A program made the translations under genes and the position numbers. Below, one piece after another: positions 27,801 to 37,400 of a stretch of 64,000 bases of DNA. This DNA comes from Archivesica marissinica. Lineage: Eukaryota; Mollusca; Bivalvia; Venerida; Vesicomyidae. The number at the start of each line of letters is the position of its first letter. Position 1 is the stretch's first letter. Location: positions 17,297,593 through 17,361,592 of the forward strand of contig CM026398.1 in NCBI GenBank assembly GCA_014843695.1, in the 5' to 3' direction. A model generated the notes under the pieces. The model did no database searches and was not told the DNA's origin. It saw only the letters and a list, made by a program, of their open reading frames with translations.

Positions 27801-30800
27801 GTTCTTCCTGACATCGAAACTTCTCTGTCTGTAGAAGAATTCTTGTGTCGCGACGTTCTTGCAGTGGCTGGATGGAAGTAATTTTCTCCATGGCCTTGAT
27901 TGGAGTGCTCTTCATTGCACCTGTGCCTTGTTCTGAACCTTGTCAAGTGTCTGTTGGTTGGTCTTGGCTGATGTTGTCCAGGCGGTGGATCCATATTCCA
28001 GGTGAGGCCTGACCACACCTTGGTAAATAGTCTTCAAGATGTGATCATTGGCACCCCATGTGGTGCCAGCAAGCTTCTGAAGGATTGCTTGGCTTTGGCC
28101 TCTGCTTTCTGGATATGTGGCTTCCATGTCTGCCGTCTGTCAAATGTCACCCCCAAGTATGTTGGCTCGTTGTCCGTCTTCAAGGCAGTTCCACCAACTG
28201 ATGGTTCCAGCTTTCTGTTTGGTGGAAAGTGTGAAGAGTGTGGTTGACGACTTCTCCTTATTAATAGAGATGCACCAGTCTTCTGCCCATGCTGTGAGCT
28301 TGTCTGTGGCCATCTGCATTCTGTATGTGGCAGTCGTTGCATGTTCTTCAACACACCACATGACCAAGTCGTCAGTCCAAGTGCTGCTTTGATACCATGT
28401 GGCAGCTCTGCAAGCAAGTCATCGATGAAGATGAGGAACAGCGTAGGCGAGATCACTCCTTGAGGAACACCGTGTCGGATGAGGAATTTCTTGCTCTTCT
28501 GGTTGTCAACAAGTACTCTGGCTCTGCGATTGTGTAGGAAGGATTTGGTCCATCGGAGCATCTTGTCGGCAATTCCACATCGTTGCATCTTGACAAGCAG
28601 CACATCAGTCCAGACTTTGTCAAAAGCCTTCTGGAGGTCTATCCAGGTTGCAAAAACTACCTTCCGGTTTTGGAATGCATCCTCAACTTCCTGAGCGAGG
28701 TATGTTGCCTGGTCCTCTGTGCATCTGAACTGTCGGAATCCTGCATGTTCCTTGGATAGGAGGTTTTCTGTCTCAATGTACCACATGAGTCTCTTGTTAA
28801 CTATCCTCTCCATTGTCTTGACCACACAGCTAGTGAGACTAATAGGGCGATAGCTGGAAGCTTTCTTTCTATCCTTGCCGTTCTTGTAGATTGGGATAAC
28901 GTTGGCTTCCTTCCAGATCTGCGGAACTATGCCTTCTTCCCAGCTAAGATTGAAGATGTCAAGAAGTTTCAGCATGGCTGAGCATCCAAGATGAGTTAGC
29001 ATCTCATTGGAGATTCCATCTGGTCCAGGTGACTTCCTCTTTTTCAGTTGTCTGAGCGCTGTGTACAGTTCCTGGTATGTAAGTGGAAGTTTCATGGAGT
29101 CTTGTTCCGTATGCCTTTTACTTCTATCCTTCTGTTCTTTCCGTGCCTCTCTTTGCTGTTGGCGTGTGACTTTGATGTTGCCCTCTTTCTGGTAGGCTTT
29201 GGCGAGACAGTCTGCAGTCTCTTTGCCGGTCAACAGTTTCCCATCCTCATCCACCATAGGGATGGTTTCATGGGCAGCTTTGAGTATGCAGCTGTTGAAC
29301 TCTTTCACCACGTTGTTAACATCTCTTCCTTGTACCTATATGCCTCGAGTAAGAGAATTGGACGGAATAGCAAAGAGACTCCACTTGGCTTTCTTGTAGT
29401 TCCATCAAGGGTAGGGATGGTCTGTCTGTATCACTTCACTGCTGATTGTGAGGAACACTGGCTTGTGGTCACTTCCACCAAGTTGATCGCCAACTTCTCT
29501 AACCGCACCTTTCTGGATGTCCTCTGTGCAGAATGCTAGATCTGGAGAGGTAGTAGTGTGCCATCGCCTAGAGTAGAAGGTTGGTACATCATAGGGCTGG
29601 TTGACAAGGATCAAGTTGTGCTCATCCTGCCAGTCCTCCACTTCATCCCCACGCCTATCAGACTGTGCATATCCCCAACTCTGGGAATGACTATTGAAAT
29701 CACCAACAACCATGTATCGACTGTTTGAGATTTCAATAGTGTCAAGGGCAAGGGCTTTGTCATTTGGGCAGTAGTAGTTGACGAGGCTCAACTCAGATGA
29801 TTTGGTCTTGATCTTGAACTCCTGGTATTCCGCTCCTTCAAGGTAGGTTTTCACTTCGCTCGCATTGATGTTGTTCCGGACTAGAGTGAGCACACCACCC
29901 TTGTGTCTGTCTTGTCGGTCTGCTCGGAGGCACTGGTAGCCTCGTACTTTGAACGTCTTGTCTTTGTTCAGGTGTGTTTCCTGTATGCAGCAAACACTTA
30001 CCTCTTTGTCCTGTAGTACTTGCTCCAGTTCAGTCTTTTTGTTAAAGACTCCTTCAGCATTCCACTGCATGAGCACAAGAGGTTTCTGCTTCACGTTTAG
30101 GCCAGTAGCTGTCCTTCGCCGTCCCCTGGCTCCACAGGGCGGCTTAGGGTGACCTCCAGTAACTAGGGATGGGTTCCTTCGATGTATGGAACCCGGCACT
30201 GTACCTGCCTGGCGGGTCTTCACAGATCCAGCACCATCTCGGTTTACTCTTTCTGTCATTGTGATTCATTTTGCGTTTATGCGTAGTACCGTGGTTTATT
30301 AGAATGCGCCGTGCGGCCCAGTACTTCCGGCTTCAGCATTCGAGGTTTCTGTTGGGGTTACCTCACCCTTAGGCTAGGACTTTAAGGCAGCCCATATATT
30401 CGCCTGATGCACCCGTTGTAGAACACGTGGAGTATTTAATAGGAGTAGCTTTGCCATGTGCTATCCTGCCCCGTCCTGGTAGGTACACTGCCATATGGTC
30501 CGGGACTGCTTATTTACTTCACAGCAAACCCCCATATCTGAGGGCCATTCCCCTATCCGCCACCTGAGGACCCGCTGGGTAGGGGATGGTCACCCCACTA
30601 CTGAATTGGGAGCAGCATGGTCCAAGTTGTCATATTATGAAGTACAATTTAACAAAGTTGAACATCAAATGACATGTACATACATACTGTGTGAGAGATG
30701 GGTAAGGTGGCATGTACATACATACTGTGTGAGAGATGGGTAAGTGACATGTACATACATACTGTGTGAGAGATGGGTAAAGTGACATGTACATACATAC

Positions 30801-33800
30801 TGTGTGAGAGATGGGTAAGGTGACATGTACATATATACTGTGTGAGAGATGGGTAAAGTGACATGTACATACATACTGTGTGAGAGATGGGTAAAGGTGA
30901 CATGTACATACATACTGTGTGAGAGATGGGTAAGGTGACATGTACATACATACTGTGTGAGAGATGGGTAAGGTGACATGTACATACATACATACTGTGT
31001 GAGAGATGGGTAAAGTGACATGCACACACATGTATACATACTGTGTGAGAGATGGGTAAAGTGACATGTACATACATACTGTGTGAGAGATGGGTAAGGT
31101 AGAATCAAATGACATGATTCTGGACGTCTTTTCCGACTTCTTCAATGTCTTCTTCTTTGATATGGCATCATCGGCTTGATCTTGGTTGCCATCAGCAATT
31201 GGAACATCCTGTTCCATGTCGGATTGTTCTTCATCCGACCCTATGAAAATAAACAATCATGTAAAATTCAGAACAGTTCTATTTGTGAAATCCGACGGCT
31301 GTAATATGTTTTAAACTATATATTGTTTTACATTATTCAACATTCATTACATTAGTTCATACAAATTTATTTTAGCTCTATTGCAAAACAAGTTCTTACA
31401 ACTTATATTAATCATTCTCGAGACCTCATTCCTGATGGAATCTATCGCCACAAAGAAGAGGCAATGTGGAATTTAATCATATCAGGGAGCGAGCTGACTC
31501 CGGGCCTTTCGTATCTGACGTGAACATGCTACCACTGCGCTAACACAACTTCCACATGACTTTCATTACGTTGTGACTGTCATGTAATATTGTGCCATGA
31601 CATAAATGGTCATACCAATGTACAAACCACAAGGGAATACTCTAGGTACACAATGTTGGGGAGTCACTTCACCCTCTAGCCAAATTATTGGAAAGTTTGT
31701 GGAAATCAAGAAGTTTCCGTTAGACCTTCATTGTGGCATCCGTGGTCCAGTGGTAGAGCGTCAGATTTGGAATCGAACAGTCCCGGGTTCAATACTCGAA
31801 CAGGCCACGTATGTAGTGTCATTGAGCAAGGCACCTCACACACATTGCTTATACTGGTTAATCGCTTAGGTTGGTAAGCCTGCCCAGGAAAACATGTCTA
31901 GGTCCCTGAGAAGGGTTTGACATAAATGGAACATACATTTTAGTGTTCAAAAGAATTTTTTCACTTATGAAGAAGATTTCACAGGTAACAATTACGTTTT
32001 TGACCGCCGATAATTGCATCCAAGATAAAATTTGGATTTATTCCGATATCACTGAATCTGATATGGTGCAGGACCTCACGGCAAATATGCAGTGAGAGAG
32101 ATGGGAAAATAACATAGTCCCGATGCGAAAGGGCTGTTCGTATTCAACTATATTGTCACTGAGCATACATGTTTAATACACTAGGATACATTATGGGTAT
32201 ATCGCGGTACTAGCTATTAAAAACCAAACTACAGATATACTATTATGTACCTGAATTTAAAACTCATTTTGCATCATCTTATGACTTCTCCACTTCAACA
32301 TTACACAAAGAAGAAATACTATTGGGAATCATTTGTGTTTATCATGTTTTTGATGCCATCGTGTCAGCAGTTACGTAGTCAGTAGTTCCGAGTATACCGC
32401 GGCAAATGGCCGAGGCCCTGATTTGGGTGTTTATACAAAGGTAGTCATAATAAAATTATGTGAGTATTTGATAGAGACCTTAATCTGTATAATATATAAG
32501 TCTAGCAGTAAATTTGTCATTTTAACATAAAACATGAATATCTTTTTAATCTCCCACCAGAAAACAACAAACAGTCTTAGGCCCACGATGGGCCTACTTT
32601 TTATGAATAATAAAATGCGGGAATCTGGCTATATCACCACATGTCAATAGATGTACATCACGGGAGAAAGTTCCATATATATGAACATCAACTTGTTTTT
32701 AATAATAAATACTAAATTTGGGGGGGACTGTTTTGAAAAATAATCATTCAATAGAAAAAGCGCATCTCGGACCTTAAAATTATGCCCATATTTGGTAATA
32801 CGGGAATTACGTAGTAACCTAAACACGTGATCAACACAGCTTCATTCATAAATACCAGGTAGCAGACCGCCATTTTACAAAGTTGGAATGAACATATTAA
32901 ATATATATTATGGACATTTGGAGCATTTTATCAGATAAAGGGGTGGGGTAATTTTGCATAGATTTTGATATTCAGGTAAGCATCTTGCATCAGTAATTTT
33001 CGAACAACTTACGTTGACAGTTTATGATTTCTTGTTTATCAACACATGTTTACCTTTCTGGGTTAACACTGATCCAATGGAAAGAATGATAGGTGGCGTT
33101 ATTTTACCTCGTTCTGAAAAAGTGTGGATGCCTCGGTATGTTACGACCAGCGGTATGTTAAGAAACGACTATACAGGAGAAAATAGTTATATATTAGCCC
33201 AGGCCACAGGCACCAGACACAATTTTTTTTTATTTTGGCCTATGGTCATATAGTAAGTAATATATAATAAAGGCAACCAACGAAATTGAAACATGCATGC
33301 AGAAACATCGACGAGAAACTAGGTAAAAACGACCAGATCACTGATTTGCCCTCGTGGTCCCGACCGGAAGACCTTATTCTATCAACAAATACTTTTTATT
33401 TCATGGAGATCGGTCAAATAACACCAGAATGGCACATTGTTTCATCGTGAACAGCAGGGCATGAAATGTTGTCGTTTTGGCTGGGTTTTTGATTTGGCGG
33501 AATGTTTTCTCGACGTTTTACCCAGTGTAATACTCATAACATCTAAAAATCACTCATACTTCGTTAAATGGAATCTTTCTCTCGCGAATCATGTTGTTTG
33601 CAGCCTCGGCGTGCAGATCCAACAGCAATACAGGAATCAAATACAAAACAAAAGTAAAATTCAATAATTGTATATTATATATTACCATAGGCCAAAAATA
33701 AAAATAAAAATTTGTGTCTGGTGCCTGTGGGCCCAGGCTGTGGATTTAATCATTCGGATTTAGCTATGCTATGGATCGATGATTGAGCTCGATTTGCCTT

Positions 33801-34117
33801 ATTCATATTAATGATTTTCGGGTTTGAGAATGATATGGCATCGGCTAGGGGTGAAAAAAATGTGCGGGTCGAGTTATTTTACTTTTAGGGTCGAAGTGTC
33901 CGATAGCAGTACATTTTTCGTAAAATGTTGGCATTACCCATATTTTGCTATCGTATATCATTGGTTTGCATCCATATTTTGACAATATCTTTCAATTATT
34001 CATTGACCATACTGTTAATTAATGCATACCACTGTTGCTGTCTGAGCTGTCATCATCGTTTGGTGGCAAATGTATGCCTAAAAGTGGCAATAGATCCTCG
34101 TCAGCCATATCCCCCAT
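18636..34117 (-). CDS. CRBN: Cereblon, partial gene (exons 1-5)
   Basis: Substrate receptor of the CUL4-DDB1 E3 ubiquitin ligase (family knowledge). Exons are 34117-34030, 31240-31080, 26587-26382, 20386-20231 and 18816-18636. All have GT/AG borders and their phases agree, giving 792 nt or 264 residues. The product has an acidic N-terminus, a conserved FDSTLPISHT-YLGTDLEE junction, and then the Lon-like domain (LPGTILVPGHILPL, GIGTTAEIYSV, AQGRQRFELRT). These align with vertebrate cereblon without gaps across several exon joins. The C-terminal CULT domain with its drug-binding tryptophans is not in the window and should lie left of base 1, beyond at least 18.6 kb of intron. Introns 2 and 3 begin with tandem arrays. 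The gene starts head-to-head with DNAJB9. Confidence 0.9.
19088..19427. mobile_element. piggyBac-like MITE
   Basis: The right end reads ggcaaaggg followed by TTAA. The left end reads ccctttgcacgct preceded by TTAG, a decayed TTAA. The interior carries gatctatgttg and tgctattcag motifs in both orientations, making it partly palindromic. Related copies lie at 36226-36464 and about 44600-44892. A TTAA target with a CCC start is the piggyBac signature. No transposase is present. Confidence 0.75.
19785..19998 (-). mobile_element. tRNA-derived SINE, family E
   Basis: Read on the minus strand it begins with a tRNA-like head ending in a B-box (gggttcgaaccccgctcaga). The body includes the plus-strand block ggtgcaccaacctccg. 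A second, head-only copy is at 47790-47878, where the head is more complete (cctccgtggtcgagtggtta on the minus strand). Confidence 0.7.
20231..20386 (-). CDS. CRBN: CRBN exon 4
   Basis: 156 nt. Acceptor ggtttcag before 20386, donor aaaac/gttaac after 20231. The initial G completes an arginine codon from exon 3, and the final AC is completed by exon 5. It encodes the Lon-domain core with GIGTTAEIYSV and GRQRFELRT, which matches vertebrate cereblon. I preferred this donor to the later gggcaa/gtacaa because only this one joins exon 5 in frame, with no length difference to the vertebrate protein. Confidence 0.88.
20420..20880 (+). mobile_element. SINE family B, interrupted by a SINE C
   Basis: Head and body at 20420-20545 (gtgcgaaaggcccggtgttc, caaggcatttcaattccacg, ggattccatcaggaatgag). 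The tail resumes at about 20796 (cgaggtctcgagagtgatta) and ends near 20880. The gap is filled by a family C SINE, so B is older than C here. Confidence 0.75.
20546..20795 (-). mobile_element. SINE family C nested in SINE B
   Basis: Contains the family blocks ttttacgtttatttatcgtc, gagacccattccagagtctc and gtctgaaagactgttaattt. The tRNA-like head (minus strand) is cut short at gatcaaacttgc. Confidence 0.8.
20881..21740. other. CRBN intron 3 sequence with a complete SINE C
   Basis: 21222-21515 is a family C SINE on the minus strand, including the tRNA-like head (ggggatcgaacctgcgatcc, tattaaccactggactacag). 20885-21210 has loosely repeated motifs around cttagattggcac, at about 60-130 bp spacing. 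No gene is seen. The whole stretch recurs at 24164-25020. Confidence 0.7.
21741..22937. repeat. 52-bp minisatellite, block 1
   Basis: Tandem 52-bp unit containing gagacaggtattcatgcaac and tatcctacgagacataccgt. About 23 copies, most of them nearly identical, with variants ccgtcacc/ccatcacc and cccaat/ccatat/ccaaat. It runs into a 1000-N gap. On the CRBN strand every unit holds ggtatgtctcg, which resembles a splice donor. Confidence 0.95.
22938..23937. other. Assembly gap, 1000 N
   Basis: Fixed-length gap. The left side is the 52-bp array. The right side restarts in the middle of a SINE C that was already passed at 20655. Confidence 0.98.
23938..25020. repeat. About 1.08-kb duplicate of 20655-21737
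   Basis: By eye identical to 20655-21737 at a constant offset of 3283 bp. It includes the SINE C/SINE B junction and the complete SINE C (here 24505-24798). One difference is seen, g to a at 25008. Both copies lead into the 52-bp array. Because the copy begins exactly at the gap, it may be an unmerged contig overlap or the other haplotype rather than a true duplication. Confidence 0.9.
25021..26381. repeat. 52-bp minisatellite, block 2, abutting CRBN exon 3
   Basis: Same 52-bp unit as block 1, about 25 copies. 25660-25830 is disturbed by stretches made almost only of A and C (for example cccaaaacaaccaacccc), which look like consensus errors. The last units are truncated. The array ends at the exon 3 donor: the exon-side gtatgtctcgtagg (minus strand) is also part of the repeat unit. 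Confidence 0.93.
26382..26587 (-). CDS. CRBN: CRBN exon 3
   Basis: 206 nt. Acceptor tttgtatttcag before 26587, donor ttacg/gtatgtc after 26382. Starts in phase 0 with YLGTDLEEISGRTI, which continues SHT of exon 2 exactly as in vertebrate cereblon. It contains LPGTILVPGHILPL and the QHEVAML motif of the Lon-like domain, and ends with two bases of an arginine codon. Confidence 0.93.
26752..27560 (-). pseudogene. LINE RNase H and C-terminal zinc domain
   Basis: 27560-27330 reads IQVYTDGSATKAVANGGAG, the start of RNase H. 27315-27112 carries the end of RNase H (VPAHIGIPGNEAADQLAKQG). 27108-26752 carries RTGHNRLNFHMCRKLGL and a C-C-H-C arrangement. The parts are in different frames, separated by small indels, so the polyprotein is not continuous. 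Confidence 0.75.
27553..29311 (-). pseudogene. LINE reverse transcriptase, frameshifted
   Basis: 29311-28034 is open through the RT fingers and palm: YRPISLTSCVVKTMERIVNK, ATWIDLQKAFDKVW, HGVPQGVISPTLFLIFIDDL. The frame breaks at about 28380, inside the catalytic box. Family members read Y-A-D-D there; here the remnant TDDLVMWC is in another frame and the Tyr-Ala is lost. RT continues in pieces at 28367-28140, 28127-27912 (RPHLEYGSTAW) and 27915-27553. It cannot encode an active enzyme. Confidence 0.85.
29405..30259 (-). pseudogene. LINE apurinic-like endonuclease ORF
   Basis: 284 codons. EEP-type endonuclease: LMQWNAEGVFNKKTELEQVL near residue 62, IQETHL, GGVLTLVRNN, VVGDFNSHSQSWGY and a C-terminal GGSDHKPVF. 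In family members these residues nick target DNA. This stretch is intact as a frame but is separated from the RT frame by a shift at about 29311-29405, so I treat it as part of a dead element. Confidence 0.8.
30655..31115 (-). repeat. 38-bp minisatellite made from the CRBN exon 2 / intron 2 boundary
   Basis: About 11 tandem units of 37-44 bp. Read on the gene strand, each is cttacccatctctcacaca, then gtatgtatgtacatgtca: the last codons of exon 2 followed by the 5' splice site and the first intron bases. The exonic copy is unit 1. The exon motif catgtcatttgat (minus strand) recurs at the far end of the array (30665-30677), suggesting duplication between the two catgtca motifs. All three gene-strand frames are open across the array. 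Confidence 0.92.
31080..31240 (-). CDS. CRBN: CRBN exon 2
   Basis: 161 nt. Acceptor tttattttcatag before 31240, donor cacaca/gtatgt after 31080. The first GG completes a glycine codon from exon 1. It encodes an acidic linker (SDEEQSDMEQD) and then MSFDSTLPISHT, equivalent to the FDTSLPTSHT segment of vertebrate cereblon. The last 20 or so bases also form unit 1 of the adjoining minisatellite. Confidence 0.92.
31355..31555 (-). mobile_element. SINE family B copy
   Basis: Reverse-oriented: the tail ttattttagctctattgcaa comes first, then acttatattaatcattctcg, gacctcattcctgatggaat, and the tRNA-like head near 31500-31550 (ctaccactgcgctaacacaa). Confidence 0.8.
31737..31925 (+). mobile_element. 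tRNA-derived SINE, family D
   Basis: Head gcatccgtggtccagtggta, then gtcccgggttcaatactcga with a B-box. Body with gagcaaggcacctcacacac and attgcttatactggttaatc. Related to 36713-36862 and 37468-37575. Confidence 0.8.
31926..33197. other. CRBN intron 1, no gene seen
   Basis: AT-rich non-coding sequence. I see no coding similarity, tandem array or recognised repeat in it. Confidence 0.6.
33198..33740. mobile_element. Inverted-repeat MITE, unclassified
   Basis: Termini of about 55-60 bp match in inverted orientation. The left end reads cccaggccacaggcaccaga, followed by cacaa, T-rich sequence and ttttggcctatgg. The right end, reversed, reads cagcctgggcccacaggcac and continues likewise. The central 400 bp encodes nothing recognisable. 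I could not identify a clean target duplication. Confidence 0.65.
34030..34117 (-). CDS. CRBN: CRBN exon 1 (start codon)
   Basis: 88 coding nt from ATG at 34117-34115 to the donor cagtg/gtatgc at 34030. It encodes MGDMADEDLLPLLGIHLPPN followed by an acidic serine-rich tail, and leaves one G to join exon 2 in phase. The HLPPN/LLPLL character and the length resemble vertebrate exon 1. A second ATG three codons later (34108) is an alternative start. Confidence 0.8.
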
Positions 34118-34330
34118 TTGTTTTGAATATCAATGGAAATATCAAAGAACATCCGAATATTATTTTGATTTGCAGGGTTTTATATAATTTACGCAAACTT
34201 GTCTAACTAAATAATAAAATATACAAACCAGTCGAGCACATGGAAAATTTCAACCAATCAGAATATACGTCGTGTACTTCCGTATTGAAACGGTGTTATC
34301 CTGTGTGACCAGACGTTGTGACAGCTGTCA
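34118..34330. promoter_or_regulatory. Putative bidirectional CRBN/DNAJB9 promoter
   Basis: Lies between the CRBN start codon (minus) and the DNAJB9 first exon (plus). A CCAAT box is at 34254-34258, followed after 9 bases by cgtcg. That spacing is the ER stress response element layout (CCAAT-N9-CCACG), but the second half differs at two positions, so a functional ERSE is only a possibility. No TATA box stands out. Confidence 0.45.
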
Positions 34331-34423
34331 AAGTGTTAATATTTTCATTTCTGTTGCGTTCTAGTCAGTACTAGACACACGTCAGTTAACATTGTTCAGA
34401 GAACATTCATGCTGTATTTTAAC
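34300..34423 (+). other. DNAJB9: Likely DNAJB9 5' untranslated exon
   Basis: A good donor, ttttaac/gtaagttatg, follows 34423. No in-frame start joins the coding exon from here, so it would be 5' UTR. The 5' limit is a guess. Confidence 0.4.
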
Positions 34424-37400
34424 GTAAGTTATGACTCGGTGTTATATTTCTTTATATGCTGTAACGCAGTTTATAAAATGTTTATTTGGGGTTTTATTGG
34501 ATTCTTCACTCACTCATTGTAGACTGTAGTGTTGTTCAAGCTGTTGTTGAAAGTTCTTCTTCCGATACTGCACAAAATCTCACTTTGGTCATCGTCGTAC
34601 AATTTGTGTATGATACATCGTGGTTGTGAGGTGCGTGTATATATACAGTGTTTCAAATATATGGACTCGCTCTTCAAGCCTCTTGTTCAGTGTCGAAAAC
34701 AGGCTCCTCTGAATGCCTCTATCAGTGTCTAATGTTTCAGCTATGGTGATCCTCTGAAACTGTTCCACATGAACGAGGGAAAGAAGGAGTGCCGGTAGAT
34801 ATTAACATGTCTACGTCCCCGCGAGGGTTCGACATTAACGGAAGATAGATATCAATTCGACAGAATGGGACTTCAGTGAGTTGCCTAAGGCTCAAGTGTT
34901 GAGGGATACTGGTCAGAACAATGAAGTGATCTCAATGAGACCATTGACGAATCTGTACACCATCACAGGCTTCTAATTGGCATGGCATTCTTGCAGTGTT
35001 TCCAGCCAAGATCATTTGGCTGGTACTGCTTGTAGTCCCCCTTGACAAATTTAACTGCTCGTTGCTGGACGGCCTTGATCTGGCTTATGTTTGTGGCGGT
35101 GTACGGATCTCATGCTGTGCTGGACCAGGTATACTCAAGAATAGGACTGACAAGGGTTTGGTAACTCTGTGCTTTGAAGTCCTGTGGGCAGCTTGCTAGG
35201 ATCCTTCTGAGGAAGGCTAGGGAGTTATTTGCATTTTTGATGGTGGCGGCTACCATGGGCATTCCAGGATTGGTTTTCTGATATGTGGACTACCAAGTAC
35301 TTGCCATTTTTGATGAAGGTCGTTTATGTTATATGGCCGTGTATGTTATATGTGTCCTGGATTGGGTTCCTCTTCTTTGTGACGTTAATCATCTTGCATT
35401 TTCTGGGGTTGAAGGACATCATCCAATCCATTTCCCACCTCTATCCAGGTTGCCTTGTAGAGTCTCGGGGGTGACAACAGTAGAGCGAACCTTCCGATAC
35501 AAGAGGCTGTCATCGGCGAAGAGGTGGCCAGTGGATGAGACTTGTGTGGGTAGGTCATTTATGTAGAGGAGGAAGAGAGGGCTTAGGACTGAACCCTGAG
35601 GAACACCGGATGTGACTGGCAATGAGCTTCCTTCAACCAGGACCTGCTGTTTCTATGAGATAGGAAACTTTTGATCCAGTGAAGGGTGTTGCCTCTAATC
35701 CTGTAGTAGGAGGTGTCGTTCATATGGGCAATAATGTAAATATTTATCTGCTCTTTGACCGAAACCTGTTACTGACAGTGGTGACGTTTATTGTACATTG
35801 TCGTAAAGCTATAACACATTTTTAATTACAGAAAAGAGACAATGAACTGTGATCAATTATTCTGCCTGTCAGCTCTATGCTGTATATGGACACTAAATTC
35901 CAACCTAGTGTTTGGAGCAAAGAAGGACTTGTATGGTATTCTAGGAATAGAGAGAACTGCCAATGAAAAAGACATCAAGCGTGCCTTCAGGAAACTTGCT
36001 GTCAAATATCATCCTGACAAAAATAAAGATCCTGATGCAGAGAAACAGTTTGTGGAAATTGCAAAAGGTAATGAATATTGCATCACATCTAATACAGTCA
36101 CACCTGTCTTAAGCAGCCAACCAAGGGAATCAAAGAAGGTGGCTGCTTTACACAGGTGGCTGCTTAATAGAGGGCAAATGTATAATAAAAATAACATATT
36201 GGCAATATGGACACTGGTTGCTTAACCCTTTGCCTGCTGAGTAAATAAACTCACATTTGCAAACAACATAGATCGCGATCAGCCGTGAGGTGTAGTGCCA
36301 CATCTGATCAGGGTCTATATTGTTTGCTATTCAGCCAAATGTTTTAGCTGCACTATCCGAATAGCAAACAGCAGAGAGCCTGATCAGACGGCACATTCTG
36401 TTCTGTCTGGCCGGCTCTATGCTGTTTGCAAAAGCGATTTTATCAGCTGCTAGTGTGCATATGGTTAATGGAGGTGACCACTAACACAGGTTTGACTGTA
36501 GACAGATGTGGCAGGTTATACACAGATACTTATAGCCATGTTGTATTTGAGACTTCTTCTTCAGGATGATTATATGTTGAAGGGCCGTAAAACAACAAAC
36601 CAACACATACTTACTTTCTGTTATACAATTAGTACTACAAGGTATAACTTATTATTAAAACATGGATATACATTACACACTATTTACGATTTCTATTTTT
36701 TTCCTCACGCTACTCGTGTCATCTGTGGTGCAGTGGTAGAGCATCAGATTTTGATTCAAGGGGGCACAGGTTCGATACTTATGTCAGAGCACGTATTTAG
36801 TGTTCTTGAGCATGGCACCTCATACACATTGCTTAGTACTGGCTAACCGTTTATGTCTTGTAATTTAACATGGTCATTGGATTTCATCCATTTCAGGTGA
36901 TTAACACATTCAACACCAATTAACTGACATGGACTGGTGCATTATATTTTTAGACCAATAAATTAATCCGAAAATTACATTTGGACCAGTTCATTTATCA
37001 AAACGGGTAATTTTGTCTAATTTTGTCTAATAATAGTATTACTGGCAATACACTTTTGTAAGCCTATTAAGGTCTGTTGTGTTGAAAGGGTTAAACAATT
37101 CTTTGGATGCGGTATCAAGACTATTGTTTCAAGTCAACTGTGTACCTCTCTTGAGATTCGAACAGGGTTCATTCTAGGTCAGAATTTTTGGGAGAAGTGA
37201 GAAAGCGCGTGATCGCTTCCTTAAATGGTGTTCTTTCATATACTTCTGCAAAATAGGGTTAAAATGCACAGTACAACAATTAAATACAACATTTGAATAG
37301 AAGGAGTGCTTTATAATGTGCCAATCTTACTAGACAACATTTTGTTTGAAAATCGTAAAAACCAAAATAATTTTTTTTTTTAGGGAGAAATCCCTGTATT

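Larger units (their letters stand above)
26722..30628 (-). mobile_element. I-superfamily-like LINE, nearly full length, broken
   Basis: A non-LTR retrotransposon in CRBN intron 2, in the same orientation as the gene. Order on the minus strand: GC-rich 5' UTR (about 30628-30260), apurinic endonuclease, reverse transcriptase, RNase H (YTDGSATK, IQWVPAHIGIPGNEAADQL), and a C-terminal zinc-like domain (CSCNVGDQTAEHILQECP). The 3' end is an (AAG)n tract at 26722-26740. An 8-bp repeat gtcatatt flanks it at 26714-26721 and 30629-30636 and is the likely target-site duplication. Endonuclease, RT and RNase H with an AAG tail point to the I/Nimb group. Several frameshifts make it inactive. Confidence 0.85.

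Noticed and set aside
29007..29539. Plus-strand ORFs opposite the LINE
   Set aside because: Antisense shadows of the endonuclease and RT frames; no similarity of their own.
30630..31256. Single 208-codon minus-strand ORF as a stand-alone gene
   Set aside because: It is CRBN exon 2 read through its donor into the minisatellite.
34254..34272. Confident ER stress response element
   Set aside because: The CCAAT and 9-base spacing fit, but the second half is cgtcg instead of ccacg; kept only as a possibility within the promoter entry.
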